Of a DNA stretch of 20,700 nucleotides, positions 6,895-14,761 are shown in pieces. Origin of the DNA: CALBPI01 sp039814545 (GTDB lineage: Bacteria > Pseudomonadota > Gammaproteobacteria > Steroidobacterales > Woeseiaceae). Below the pieces are notes generated by a model. The model was given only the letters and a program-made list of their open reading frames with translations, was not told the DNA's origin and made no database searches. Numbering within the stretch: position 1 is the first letter of the stretch; every line of letters begins with the position of its first letter. The DNA is taken from assembly GCA_039814545.1 (NCBI GenBank), contig JBCCBB010000054.1:1-20700 (forward strand), given 5' to 3'. Position numbers and translations under genes: made by a program.

Positions 6895-8322
6895 ATGACC
6901 CTGACCATCCCCGATTTTTCGAGCGCGCGCGTACTGGTCGCAGGCGACGTCATGCTGGACCAGTACTGGTTTGGCGCGACGGGCCGGATCTCGCCGGAAG
7001 CACCCGTGCCCGTCGTGCACGTCGATCGTGACGAAGAGCGCCCGGGCGGTGCCGCCAACGTGGCAGTCAACCTGGCCATGCTGGGATGCGGGACCGGGCT
7101 TGTCGGCATTGCCGGTGAGGACGCGGCAGCCGAGCGGCTGTCGGCCACGCTCACGGAGCGAGGCATCGACACGGCACTCACGCGCGACCCGGATCGCCCG
7201 ACGACCACCAAACTGCGCGTGCTGTCGCGCAACCAGCAACTCATCCGGCTCGACCGCGAAGAGACGCCCGCTACGGCCGTGTCATTGGGGCCGGCATTGT
7301 CGGCGCGACTCGACGCTGCCGACGTCGTGATTCTCTCGGACTACGGCAAAGGTGCGCTGCACGATGTGCCCGCTTTGATCTCAGCGTGCCGCGATGCGGG
7401 TTTGCCCGTGCTCGTCGATCCGAAGGGTAGTGACTTTGCGCGTTACGCGGGTGCGACGGTAATCACCCCGAACGAGTCTGAGTTTCGCGCTGCAGCCGGC
7501 GACTGGCAGGACGACGCGGGACTGGTCTCGCGCGCCGAGCAAATGATCGATGCGCTGCACCTTGGCGCCTTGCTCATCACGCGCAGTGAGCGCGGCATGC
7601 TACTCGTGCGGTCTGACGCCGAACCGTTCTTCCTCTCCACCGAGGCTCGCGAGGTCTACGACGTCACGGGCGCTGGCGACACCGTGATCGCCACGTTGGC
7701 AGCGGGGCTCGCGGCGGGTCAGGACATGACCGACGCTGTGGCACTCGCGAACCTGGCCGCCGGCCGCGTCGTTGGAAAAATCGGTGTGGCCGGTGTCACG
7801 CCCTCCGAACTTCGCGTGGCACTGCACCGCCGCGGTAAGGGCGGGCGCGAGCCGGTCGACGCTGAGGCGCTCGCGGCGCTCGTCTCGGAGTCGCAGCAGG
7901 GGGGCGAACGCGTGGTCATGACCAACGGCTGCTTTGATGTGCTGCACGCAGGCCACGTCGCCTATCTCGAAGAGGCGAAGTCGCTGGGTGATCGTCTTGT
8001 CGTGGCACTCAACGACGACGCCTCGGTGACCCGACTAAAAGGGGCAGGGCGCCCAATTAACTCGCTCGAAGATCGCATGCTGGTGCTGTCGGGATTGGCG
8101 GCCGTGGACTGGGTTGTCCCGTTCTCGGAGGACACGCCAGCGGCGCTCATCGGACAGGTATTACCCGATGTGCTCGTGAAAGGCGGCGACTACGCGGTCG
8201 CAGACATCGCGGGCGGCGAGGCTGTGATCGCCAACGGCGGCGAGGTTCGCGTGTTGGCGTTTCGGCCGGGGCGCTCGTCGACGCGCATCATCGAGCGCAT
8301 GCGTGCGGCCGAGAGCAATTGA
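6895..8322 (+). CDS. hldE: Bifunctional heptose-7-phosphate kinase / heptose-1-phosphate adenylyltransferase HldE
   Basis: HldE carries out two steps on the way to ADP-heptose for the LPS inner core: C1 phosphorylation of heptose 7-phosphate and, after dephosphorylation by GmhB, adenylylation. From ATG 6895 the protein has 475 residues, the normal length (about 477 in E. coli); the open frame extends further upstream without family similarity. The N-terminal PfkB/ribokinase domain shows GDVMLDQYWFG near the start, the glycine-rich RPGGAANVAVNLA, and the catalytic GAGDT at about residue 259. The C-terminal nucleotidyltransferase domain begins with TNGCFDVLHAGHV, with the HxGH signature at about 350. 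It lies six bases before waaA and is almost certainly cotranscribed with it. The 238 bases upstream, shared with the divergent haloperoxidase, hold no promoter I can defend. Confidence 0.96.
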   Translation: MTLTIPDFSSARVLVAGDVMLDQYWFGATGRISPEAPVPVVHVDRDEERPGGAANVAVNLAMLGCGTGLVGIAGEDAAAERLSATLTERGIDTALTRDPDRPTTTKLRVLSRNQQLIRLDREETPATAVSLGPALSARLDAADVVILSDYGKGALHDVPALISACRDAGLPVLVDPKGSDFARYAGATVITPNESEFRAAAGDWQDDAGLVSRAEQMIDALHLGALLITRSERGMLLVRSDAEPFFLSTEAREVYDVTGAGDTVIATLAAGLAAGQDMTDAVALANLAAGRVVGKIGVAGVTPSELRVALHRRGKGGREPVDAEALAALVSESQQGGERVVMTNGCFDVLHAGHVAYLEEAKSLGDRLVVALNDDASVTRLKGAGRPINSLEDRMLVLSGLAAVDWVVPFSEDTPAALIGQVLPDVLVKGGDYAVADIAGGEAVIANGGEVRVLAFRPGRSSTRIIERMRAAESN

Positions 8323-8328
8323 CCGCGC

Positions 8329-9621
8329 ATGATGCGCCTGTTTTACAACGTCCTCGTCCTCCTCGGCTTGCCGCTGGCTGCGGTCTACTGGGGCTGGCGC
8401 GCGTTGCTGGACCCGAGTTTCCGCGGTCGCTGGTACCAGCGTTTTGGCTTCGGTTACCCCAAGCGCGACGCCTCTGTGCGCCAAATCTGGGTCCACGCGG
8501 TGTCTGTCGGGGAAGTGCAGGCCGCGGCACCGCTGGTGCGTGCCTTGCGCGAGGCCGTGCCCGACGCGCGCGTGCTCATCACAACCGTCACGCCGACGGG
8601 CGGCGATCGCGTTCGCCTGCTGTTTAAGGAAGGCGTCGATCACGCGTACGCGCCCTACGATCTCCGACCCGCGGTCCGGCGGTTCTACAACCTCGTGCGT
8701 CCTGACCTTGCGATCATCATAGAGACTGAGCTCTGGCCCAACCTCTACCACGCCGCTGGCGTTCGTGGCATTCCGCTCGTGCTAGCCAGTGCACGTATTT
8801 CGCCGCGCTCCATGCCTCGCTATCGACGGCTGGTCGGTTTGTTCCGCGACGCGCTGTCGAACGGCATCATCATCGCTGCACAAAGCGAGGTGGACCGGCA
8901 GCGATTTGTTGAGCTCGGTGCGCCCGAAAGTCGCACGTTTGTTAGCGGCAACATCAAGTTTGATCACCAACTCGACGAGGGCGTGGCGCAAGCGGGCACC
9001 AAACTGCGCGACGCGAGTTTTCCGGGTCGCCCAGTATGGGTTGCCGCAAGCACGCACGCCGGCGAAGAGGAGGTGCTGGTCGACGCCCACCTGCGACTTC
9101 GCGAGCGTTGGCCCGACGCATTGCTTGTGCTCATTCCGCGTCACCCAGGGCGCTTTGATGACGCCGCGGGTCAGCTCGACGAGCGCCGTGTCAGTTACGT
9201 CCGGCGCACGGATGCCGTGCCTGTGCCGGCAGAGGCTGCAGTGTTGCTCGGCGACACGATGGGCGAGGTCAATCTGTTTTACGCAGCGGGTGATGTCGCG
9301 TTCGTGGGCGGAAGCCTGGTCCCCGTCGGGGGGCACAACTTGCTCGAACCCGCCGCGTTCTCGCTACCCATCCTTGTGGGCCCGCATCTCTTCAATAGCG
9401 AGGACATCGCGGGCATGTTCACGGAGTGTGGTGCCGCTGAGATCGTCACCGACGCGGCAGAGATTGTGAACGCCGTGGACAGTCTGTTTCGGCGCGAACA
9501 GCTGCGCGAAACTATGGGCGGCAAGGCGCGTGCGCTGATCAGTGACAATCGCGGTGCCGTAGGTCGATTGCTAGAGCGGCTCGAACCTCTCCTTGATCAC
9601 AATACGGAACGCGCCGCCTGA
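8329..9621 (+). CDS. waaA: 3-deoxy-D-manno-octulosonic acid (Kdo) transferase WaaA
   Basis: WaaA transfers Kdo from CMP-Kdo to the lipid A precursor at the cytoplasmic face of the inner membrane. The 430-residue length matches the family (about 425). A hydrophobic N-terminal anchor (about 5-24) precedes the GT30 N-domain with IWVHAVSVGEVQAA, whose glutamate is the conserved catalytic acid/base, then TTVTPTGGDRV and ETELWPNL. The C-terminal GT-B half carries RHPGRFD and the sugar-nucleotide segment SLVPVGGHNLLEPAAF. Two adjacent ATG codons (8329, 8332) could start it; the difference is one residue. It follows hldE directly, joining the Kdo and heptose branches in one transcript. Whether it adds one or two Kdo residues cannot be told. 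The gene ends facing tolC. Confidence 0.96.
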   Translation: MMRLFYNVLVLLGLPLAAVYWGWRALLDPSFRGRWYQRFGFGYPKRDASVRQIWVHAVSVGEVQAAAPLVRALREAVPDARVLITTVTPTGGDRVRLLFKEGVDHAYAPYDLRPAVRRFYNLVRPDLAIIIETELWPNLYHAAGVRGIPLVLASARISPRSMPRYRRLVGLFRDALSNGIIIAAQSEVDRQRFVELGAPESRTFVSGNIKFDHQLDEGVAQAGTKLRDASFPGRPVWVAASTHAGEEEVLVDAHLRLRERWPDALLVLIPRHPGRFDDAAGQLDERRVSYVRRTDAVPVPAEAAVLLGDTMGEVNLFYAAGDVAFVGGSLVPVGGHNLLEPAAFSLPILVGPHLFNSEDIAGMFTECGAAEIVTDAAEIVNAVDSLFRREQLRETMGGKARALISDNRGAVGRLLERLEPLLDHNTERAA

Positions 9622-9629
9622 CGGCGGCG
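9612..9629. other. Hairpin at the end of waaA, between convergent genes
   Basis: CGCCGCC (9612-9618) and GGCGGCG (9623-9629) form a perfect 7-bp stem with a TGAC loop that contains the waaA stop codon. There is no T run on either strand, so it is not a classical intrinsic terminator. It may stabilise the 3' end or assist Rho-dependent stopping between waaA and tolC. Confidence 0.4.
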
Positions 9630-9647
9630 AGGCACCCCAGGTTCTGA

Positions 9648-11051
9648 TCAGCCCTCGAGCAGGCTGTTGATGCGCTCGAGGTCCTGGACCTGCAACGCAC
9701 CTGACGCCTGCTTGAGACGCAGTACGTTAAGCAAGTAGTCGTAGCGCGCGCGGAGGTACTGTGTTCGGGCGTTGAACAGCTGACGCTGCGCATCGAGTAC
9801 GTCCACGGTCGTACGCGTGCCGACCTCGAAGCCCGCTTGAGTAGCCTCGAGTGCCACCTCGCTCGACTTTAGAGCTTGTTCCAACGCTTTGGTGCGCGAG
9901 ATTTCCGCAAGCACCCCCAGGTAGGAATCGCGTGCCAAACGCTCGGTCTCACGTGCGATCCGCTGGGCGCGTTCGCGTGCGGCGCGGTGCAGGTAAACGG
10001 CTTCTCGAACGCGCGAGGAGTTCGCGCCGCCGGCGAAGATCGGCACGTTGACCTGCAGCGTGATCGAGTCCTGCTCATTGCTCGACGACTGGGGGAAGAA
10101 CCCCCCGGCGTTATTGTTTTGCCGTTCTGATTCGCTCTCGTTGCTGCTTCGAGACACGACCAGATCGAGTGTGGGCATGTAAGACGATCGACGCGAGCTG
10201 ACTTCCTTGCTGGCAATGTCCGATGAAATCCGGCTCGCGATGAGATCCAGGTTTTGCTCGAGCGCTTGTTGCACCCATTGCTCTTCGTCGGCCGGGGTGG
10301 GCGGCGTAAGCGGCACCGTCTCGCCTGGTTTTGCGAGATCGCTGGTACCGCCGCCGACGATTTCAGAGAGTAGGTTCTTGGCATTAGCGAGCGCTCGCTT
10401 GGCGGCAATCTCGTCGGCGACGGCTTGGTCGAACGCTGCCTGAGATTCCTGAACGTCCGTGATAGCGATAAGGCCGACCTCGAAACGCTTCTGTGCCTGG
10501 TCGAGCTGCTTGGCGATGGCGGTCTTGTTGGCCTCGCTGGCCTCCAGTGAGTCTTCGGCTGCCAGAACATCAAAGTAACGCTCGGCCACGCGCAGCATCA
10601 GACCCTGCTGTGCGCCTTCGTAGTTGGCCTCGGCTTCCGCAACGCGCTTGTCGGCCTGCTGAAGACCGATGAACTGATCCCAACGAAACACAGTCTGGCG
10701 CAGCTCGACTTGCCAGAATGTCGATTCGATATCGCGGGTCTCGAATTCCGATGTCACCTGAATGACCTCTGTCGGCGAAACGGCCTGCGGAAACACCTGA
10801 ACACCGCTGTTCTCTGATCGAGTTTCACTACCCGATGCGTTGATTTGCGGGAATAGCAAGCCTCGTGCCTGCGGGCGCAGCTCGCTGTTGGCCAGCAGGT
10901 TGGCTTCCGCCTCGCGAATCTGGGGGTCGGACTGTAGTGCGCGCTGGTAGATGTCGAGCAGGTCCTCGGCGCCAGCTTGTGGGGCTGCGATGCACGCGAA
11001 CACGGTCAGGGCAGCGCCCGCGAGCGCCGCGCGGAAGCGGGAATTTGTCAT
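9648..11051 (-). CDS. tolC: TolC-family outer-membrane efflux channel
   Basis: TolC is the trimeric outer-membrane duct used by RND and ABC efflux pumps and type I secretion. Starting at ATG 11051 gives 467 residues with a clear Sec signal peptide (AALAGAALTVFACIAAPQAGA, cleaved before EDLLDIYQ). A GTG at 11093 would add a charged extension before the signal and overlaps a possible -10 element, so it is less likely. Two OEP repeats are visible: the first opens with DLLDIYQRALQSDPQIREAE, the second near NLDLIASRISSDIASKEV, each with long heptad-like helices. The C-terminal part contains GFEVGTRTTVDVLDAQRQLF, typical of TolC proper, and the family-typical RARYDYLLNVLRLKQASG. It follows the rhodanese gene by 63 bases, so it may belong to the pcm-rhodanese transcript or use its own promoter. 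Confidence 0.93.
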   Translation of the reverse strand: MTNSRFRAALAGAALTVFACIAAPQAGAEDLLDIYQRALQSDPQIREAEANLLANSELRPQARGLLFPQINASGSETRSENSGVQVFPQAVSPTEVIQVTSEFETRDIESTFWQVELRQTVFRWDQFIGLQQADKRVAEAEANYEGAQQGLMLRVAERYFDVLAAEDSLEASEANKTAIAKQLDQAQKRFEVGLIAITDVQESQAAFDQAVADEIAAKRALANAKNLLSEIVGGGTSDLAKPGETVPLTPPTPADEEQWVQQALEQNLDLIASRISSDIASKEVSSRRSSYMPTLDLVVSRSSNESESERQNNNAGGFFPQSSSNEQDSITLQVNVPIFAGGANSSRVREAVYLHRAARERAQRIARETERLARDSYLGVLAEISRTKALEQALKSSEVALEATQAGFEVGTRTTVDVLDAQRQLFNARTQYLRARYDYLLNVLRLKQASGALQVQDLERINSLLEG

Positions 11052-11091
11052 GGTTTTGGGGCTTCGTGCTGGTGTTATAGTACGGTAATAC

Positions 11092-11118
11092 ACTATATCG
11101 CCTCTGTGGCGTGGTCAA
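11092..11118 (-). promoter_or_regulatory. Possible sigma-70 promoter for tolC
   Basis: On the minus strand TTGACC (11118-11113) is followed 15 bases later by TATAGT (11097-11092). The hexamers are good but the spacing is shorter than the ideal 17. It overlaps the end of the rhodanese gene and would yield a leader of about 35 bases before the tolC ATG. Confidence 0.3.
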
Positions 11119-11435
11119 TAGCGCGGCAGCTCCGGGTCGACGTCCGTCGACCAACGGTCTATGCCGCCAGTTACGTTATAGATGCCGCTGCGGCCCGAAT
11201 GGATGAGAAAGGCTGCCGCCTGGGCGCTGCGCATGCCGCCATGACAGAGCACGGCGACCGGGCGATCGGCGGGCACTTCGTCGATTCGTGACTGCAAGGT
11301 GCCCAGCGGAATGTTGAGGCTGCCTTCGATTTGCACGACGTCGCGCTCCCAGTCTTCGCGGACGTCGAGCAGGCACCAGTCGCGCTTGCCGAGCTCGGGT
11401 GCAAGTTCGGCCGGCTCGATCTCAGGCAGGCTCAA
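11115..11435 (-). CDS. Single-domain rhodanese-like sulfurtransferase
   Basis: A 106-residue, one-domain rhodanese of GlpE size. It contains CLLDVREDWE (about 21-30), the substrate-side NIPLGTLQSR and the active-site loop CHGGMRS with the catalytic cysteine at residue 64. The ending YNVTGGIDRWSTDVDP is also standard for the fold. Such proteins move sulfane sulfur from a donor to a thiophilic acceptor; the physiological partner is unknown. The likely start is TTG 11435, whose first bases overlap the TGA of the preceding methyltransferase-like gene (TTGA), implying coupled translation. No ATG or GTG start is available before the core of the domain. The run methyltransferase, rhodanese, tolC is, as I recall, a recurring neighbourhood in beta- and gammaproteobacteria. 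Confidence 0.88.
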   Translation of the reverse strand: MSLPEIEPAELAPELGKRDWCLLDVREDWERDVVQIEGSLNIPLGTLQSRIDEVPADRPVAVLCHGGMRSAQAAAFLIHSGRSGIYNVTGGIDRWSTDVDPELPRY

Positions 11436-12082
11436 AACTCAAAGCTCGGTTTCGGTTCATAATTGACCAGATACGGCAGCTGTGTCTCAAGCAGATCCTC
11501 GGCGTACCAACGATCCTCTGCTGCGCGTTGAACGAGTCGTGCGGTCATGGCGGGTGCGGCACCCTCGACGATGAAGAGCCGGCCTTCAAGGTCTAGTAGT
11601 TGCTCCAGGGCTTTGGAGCCCCGGTTGATGGCGCCACCCATGACAATCACGTCGAAGCGTTCGTCGGGCAGTCCCGCCGGCGCTTCTGCCTCGTGCACGG
11701 CGACCCGGTCCACGCCCGCCTGGCGCAGGTTGTTGCGCGCGGCTTCGGCGAGCTCACCGACGCGCTCCAGCGTCGTGACGTGGCCGCCAAGCAAGGCCAT
11801 GCAGGCCGCGAGATAGCCGCTTCCCGTGCCTATTTCGAGCACACGGTCTCCGGCTTGCACGGCCGCAGCCTGCAGAATGCGGCCGTCGATACGTGGCGAA
11901 AACATTCTCTGGCCGTGCCCGATCGGCACGCCGGCGTCGGCGTAGGCCGCGTCGCGCCACGCTTCGGGAACGAAGTGCTCCCGCGGCAGCTGGTTCATGA
12001 CCTCGAGAACAGCGTCGTCGAGTACGTCAAAACTGCGGACTTGCTGCGTCACCATCTGGTAGCGCGCATGCTCAAAATTCAT
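11432..12082 (-). CDS. Protein-L-isoaspartate O-methyltransferase-like protein (divergent)
   Basis: A 216-residue SAM-dependent methyltransferase of the PCMT family, whose canonical members methylate isoaspartyl residues to start repair of aged proteins. Family features are the N-terminal helix pair with EHFVPEAWRDAAYADAGVPI, the GHGQRMFSP segment matching QTIS-P of Pcm, and SAM motif I VLEIGTGSGYLAA at 81-93, followed by the acidic end of strand 2 (TTLERVGEL). In canonical Pcm a GDG-type loop with a following glycine comes after strand 3; here the corresponding stretch is VHEAEAPAGLPDERFDVIVMGG, without GDG. Repair activity is therefore uncertain. ATG 12082 has a purine-rich AAGGGGACGG upstream. 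It leads a compact set with the rhodanese gene (4-bp overlap) and tolC. Confidence 0.82.
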   Translation of the reverse strand: MNFEHARYQMVTQQVRSFDVLDDAVLEVMNQLPREHFVPEAWRDAAYADAGVPIGHGQRMFSPRIDGRILQAAAVQAGDRVLEIGTGSGYLAACMALLGGHVTTLERVGELAEAARNNLRQAGVDRVAVHEAEAPAGLPDERFDVIVMGGAINRGSKALEQLLDLEGRLFIVEGAAPAMTARLVQRAAEDRWYAEDLLETQLPYLVNYEPKPSFEF

Positions 12083-12112
12083 GGTCTATTCCGTCCCCTT
12101 GGAAACGGCGCG

Positions 12113-12121
12113 ATTATCCCA
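12113..12121 (-). promoter_or_regulatory. Extended -10 promoter element upstream of the methyltransferase-like gene
   Basis: The minus strand reads TGGGATAAT, which fits the extended -10 pattern TGnTATAAT with one mismatch, about 30 bases before ATG 12082. No good -35 hexamer is present, as is common for extended -10 promoters. Transcription would begin around 12105. The rest of the 12122-12301 gap contains only a short CCCGG-TAG-CCGGG palindrome at 12135-12147. Confidence 0.35.
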
Positions 12122-12301
12122 CAGGCCCTGTTGCCCCGGTAGCCGGGACGAATCTCCCAAGCGCCGCACGTTATGGTCAAAACGGACAATAATACGGGGG
12201 TAAATGGGCTACGCTCGAACTCGAATAACAGAACAAGCGGTGCAGCACACAAGACACCGTATGCATTGCCGTGCATAGGCCCGCAGTGACCGCGGCCGGC
12301 G

Positions 12302-14713
12302 GTGGCGCGTGATGACCCTGGTCAGACGCGGCGCGACGACGAGCGTAACGTCGTCCATTACGACGCGTGCAGCCGCAGAGGTTTGGCCATCTTGTTGACT
12401 CGCCTGGACTCGCTCACGATAGCGCTCGCAGCTGCGGTGCTGGTACTCGGCGTGCTAGCGCTCGTGTACTGGCGCAGGCAGCGGGCGCTGCGTGCGCGGC
12501 TCTCGCGACTGTCGGGCGAGGTCCGTGATGCGGCCTCGGATTCCTTCGTGGGTCGCCGGCTCGACACCGATGCCGACGACAGCCTCGCGCCGATCAACCA
12601 GACCATCAACCAACTGTTCGACGCGCTCGGCGAGAAAGAGCGTGAGCTGGCCGACCGCGACGTGTGGTTCTCGCGTTTCGCGGGCGCGCTGCCCGAAGTC
12701 ACGCTGATCCACAACGAACGCATCCTGTTTGCCAACGAGACGGCCGCGTCGTTGCTGGGCGTCGAGGCGCAGCAGCTCGTCGACAAGCCCGTCACAGATC
12801 TCGTCAAACCGCCGTATCGTGCGCTTGTGCGCGAGACCACGGCGCGACGGCTCGCGGGCGAGCAGGTGCCTGAGCGACAGGAGCTCCAGCTCATCAGTGC
12901 TGAGCACGGAGCGCAATGGGTCGAGGCCAGTGGCGTGTTGACCACTTACCGCGGCCAGCCCGCGGTGCTGACGGTGGCGCGCGACATCGGCTACAGGAAA
13001 GCGGGTGGTGATCCGGATGCGGGCAACGGCGTTTTGCCCATGGCGCTCGAGGGAATCGCCGAGTGCATCGTAACGACGGACAAGCAGGGTGTCGTGCGCT
13101 GGATGAACAACGCCGCTGAGCAGACGCTAGGCGTGCTGCGCAACGATGCCGTTGGCATGCCATTCGGTCAGATCGCGACGCTCGTCGACGAGATCGACTT
13201 CAAAGCGCTCGGGAATCCCGTCGAGCGGTGTCTCGCGCAACGCCAGCGCATCAACATGGGGCGCCGAGCGTTGCTGCTGCGTTCAAGCGGTGGCGAAAGT
13301 TGCTCCGTCGAGCTGACGGCCTCACCCATCGAGCGTCGCGACGGCGAGCTAGAAGGCTGCATCGTCGTGTTCCACGACGTGTCCGAAATCCGCGGCCACG
13401 CGCGCCAGATCACCTACCAGGCCAGTCACGATGCGCTGACAGGGCTCATCAACCGGCGCGAATTCGAAGGGCGGGTCTCGGCGGCCGTGAAGTCGGCACG
13501 TGGAAAGGGCACGCGCCACATCGTGGCCTACCTCGACCTCGACCGCTTCAAGACGGTCAACGACTCCTGCGGTCACCAGGCCGGTGACGAGCTATTGCGC
13601 AAGGTGGCCTCGATTCTGCGCGACCAGGTGCGCGACAGTGACTCTGTGGCCCGCATTGGCGGCGATGAGTTCGCCATGCTGTTGCCGGGTTGTCCGATCG
13701 ACAAGGCCAGCGAGATCGCCGACGAGACCTGCAAGGCGATCGCCGACTACCGCTTTGTATGGCGCGACCGCATATTCACCATCGGCGTGAGCATCGGCCT
13801 GCTCGAAGTCGCTGATCAGGCCGGCAGCGTGCAGGACGTGCTCGCGGCTGCCGACTCAGCTTGCTACATGGCCAAGCGTGCGGGCCGTGGCAAAGTCCAC
13901 ATCTATTCCGAGACCGACGAGATTATCGCCCGTGAGCGCGGCGAGATTCGCTGGCTACAGCGCCTGCAGACGGCGCTCAGAGAAGGTCGGTTCGGTCTGG
14001 CTGTGCAGCCCATCATTTCACTGTCACGCGGCCCCAACGGCCAGCCCAATGGACCGGCCTGCGAGGTCCTCCTGCGCCTGCACGGGCGTCACGGTGAGGT
14101 CGTGAACCCCAGCGAGTTTCTCGATTCCGCCGAGCGCTACCAGCTCATGCCTGATATCGACCGCTGGGTGGTGCGCACGACCCTTGCCGCTGTTGCCAAC
14201 CATGAACTCAAACTGCCGGCAGGCCGCAGCTGCTCGATCAACCTGTCGGGCCAGACCCTCTCGGACGACGGCTTTCTCGAGTTCGTGGTCGACGCCCTCG
14301 ACACGGCGGGGCTCGCCGCCGAGTTGTTCTGCTTCGAGGTCACCGAAGAGGCGGTCTATGAGCACTTCGCCAATGCGCGCCGCTTCATTGAGGTCTTGCA
14401 CGGCATGGGCAGTCGCTTCGCGCTCGACAATTACGGCAGCGCGCCAGGCGCGTTCACGCGGCTGCGTGACCTGCCGCTCGACTACCTCAAAATCGATGGC
14501 AGGCTGACCCGTAACCTCGCCGAGGACAGCGTCAACCAGGAGCTAGTCGCGTCGATGATCCGCCTCGCCGACACCATGAAGTTCCGCACGGTGGCGGAGC
14601 AGGTCGAGGGCCAGGAAGACTTCGATACGCTGCGTGATCTCGGTGTCGATTTCGCGCAAGGTTTCTTCATTCGACAACCCGACCTGCTCGGCGACGCGGC
14701 ATCGCAGCCATAA
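12302..14713 (+). CDS. Membrane PAS-PAS-GGDEF-EAL cyclic-di-GMP signalling protein
   Basis: Up to 803 residues from GTG 12302. TTG 12392 or 12395, preceded by AGAGG, is a credible alternative start that puts the membrane helix close to the N-terminus. One membrane helix (about 37-57) leads into a helical linker and two PAS domains (about 119-230 and 247-365). The diguanylate cyclase domain has intact GGDEF at 453-457 and an upstream RxxD inhibitory site (RDSD), so it can probably make c-di-GMP and be product-inhibited. The EAL domain carries EVL at 588-590, NLSGQTLS, CFEVTEEAV, YLKIDG and AEQVEG, but the metal-binding DDFG pair is DNYG (Asp709-Asn710), so hydrolysis may be weakened or lost. 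The product probably tunes surface attachment or motility. It is transcribed alone, ending at an immediate terminator. Confidence 0.9.
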   Translation: MARDDPGQTRRDDERNVVHYDACSRRGLAILLTRLDSLTIALAAAVLVLGVLALVYWRRQRALRARLSRLSGEVRDAASDSFVGRRLDTDADDSLAPINQTINQLFDALGEKERELADRDVWFSRFAGALPEVTLIHNERILFANETAASLLGVEAQQLVDKPVTDLVKPPYRALVRETTARRLAGEQVPERQELQLISAEHGAQWVEASGVLTTYRGQPAVLTVARDIGYRKAGGDPDAGNGVLPMALEGIAECIVTTDKQGVVRWMNNAAEQTLGVLRNDAVGMPFGQIATLVDEIDFKALGNPVERCLAQRQRINMGRRALLLRSSGGESCSVELTASPIERRDGELEGCIVVFHDVSEIRGHARQITYQASHDALTGLINRREFEGRVSAAVKSARGKGTRHIVAYLDLDRFKTVNDSCGHQAGDELLRKVASILRDQVRDSDSVARIGGDEFAMLLPGCPIDKASEIADETCKAIADYRFVWRDRIFTIGVSIGLLEVADQAGSVQDVLAAADSACYMAKRAGRGKVHIYSETDEIIARERGEIRWLQRLQTALREGRFGLAVQPIISLSRGPNGQPNGPACEVLLRLHGRHGEVVNPSEFLDSAERYQLMPDIDRWVVRTTLAAVANHELKLPAGRSCSINLSGQTLSDDGFLEFVVDALDTAGLAAELFCFEVTEEAVYEHFANARRFIEVLHGMGSRFALDNYGSAPGAFTRLRDLPLDYLKIDGRLTRNLAEDSVNQELVASMIRLADTMKFRTVAEQVEGQEDFDTLRDLGVDFAQGFFIRQPDLLGDAASQP

Positions 14714-14742
14714 AAAAAGCCCGGCACATGGCCGGGCTTTTT
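14712..14742. terminator. Bidirectional intrinsic terminator
   Basis: GCCCGGC (14719-14725) and GCCGGGC (14731-14737) form a 7-bp GC stem with a five-base loop, flanked by seven A on the left (14712-14718) and five T on the right (14738-14742). It overlaps the stop of the GGDEF/EAL gene and serves both that gene and the convergent hppA. Confidence 0.92.
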
Positions 14743-14761
14743 CATGCCGTGCTGTTTGCTC

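Noticed and set aside
12135..12147. CCCGG-TAG-CCGGG palindrome upstream of the methyltransferase-like gene
   Set aside because: Only five base pairs and no T run; expected by chance in DNA of this composition.
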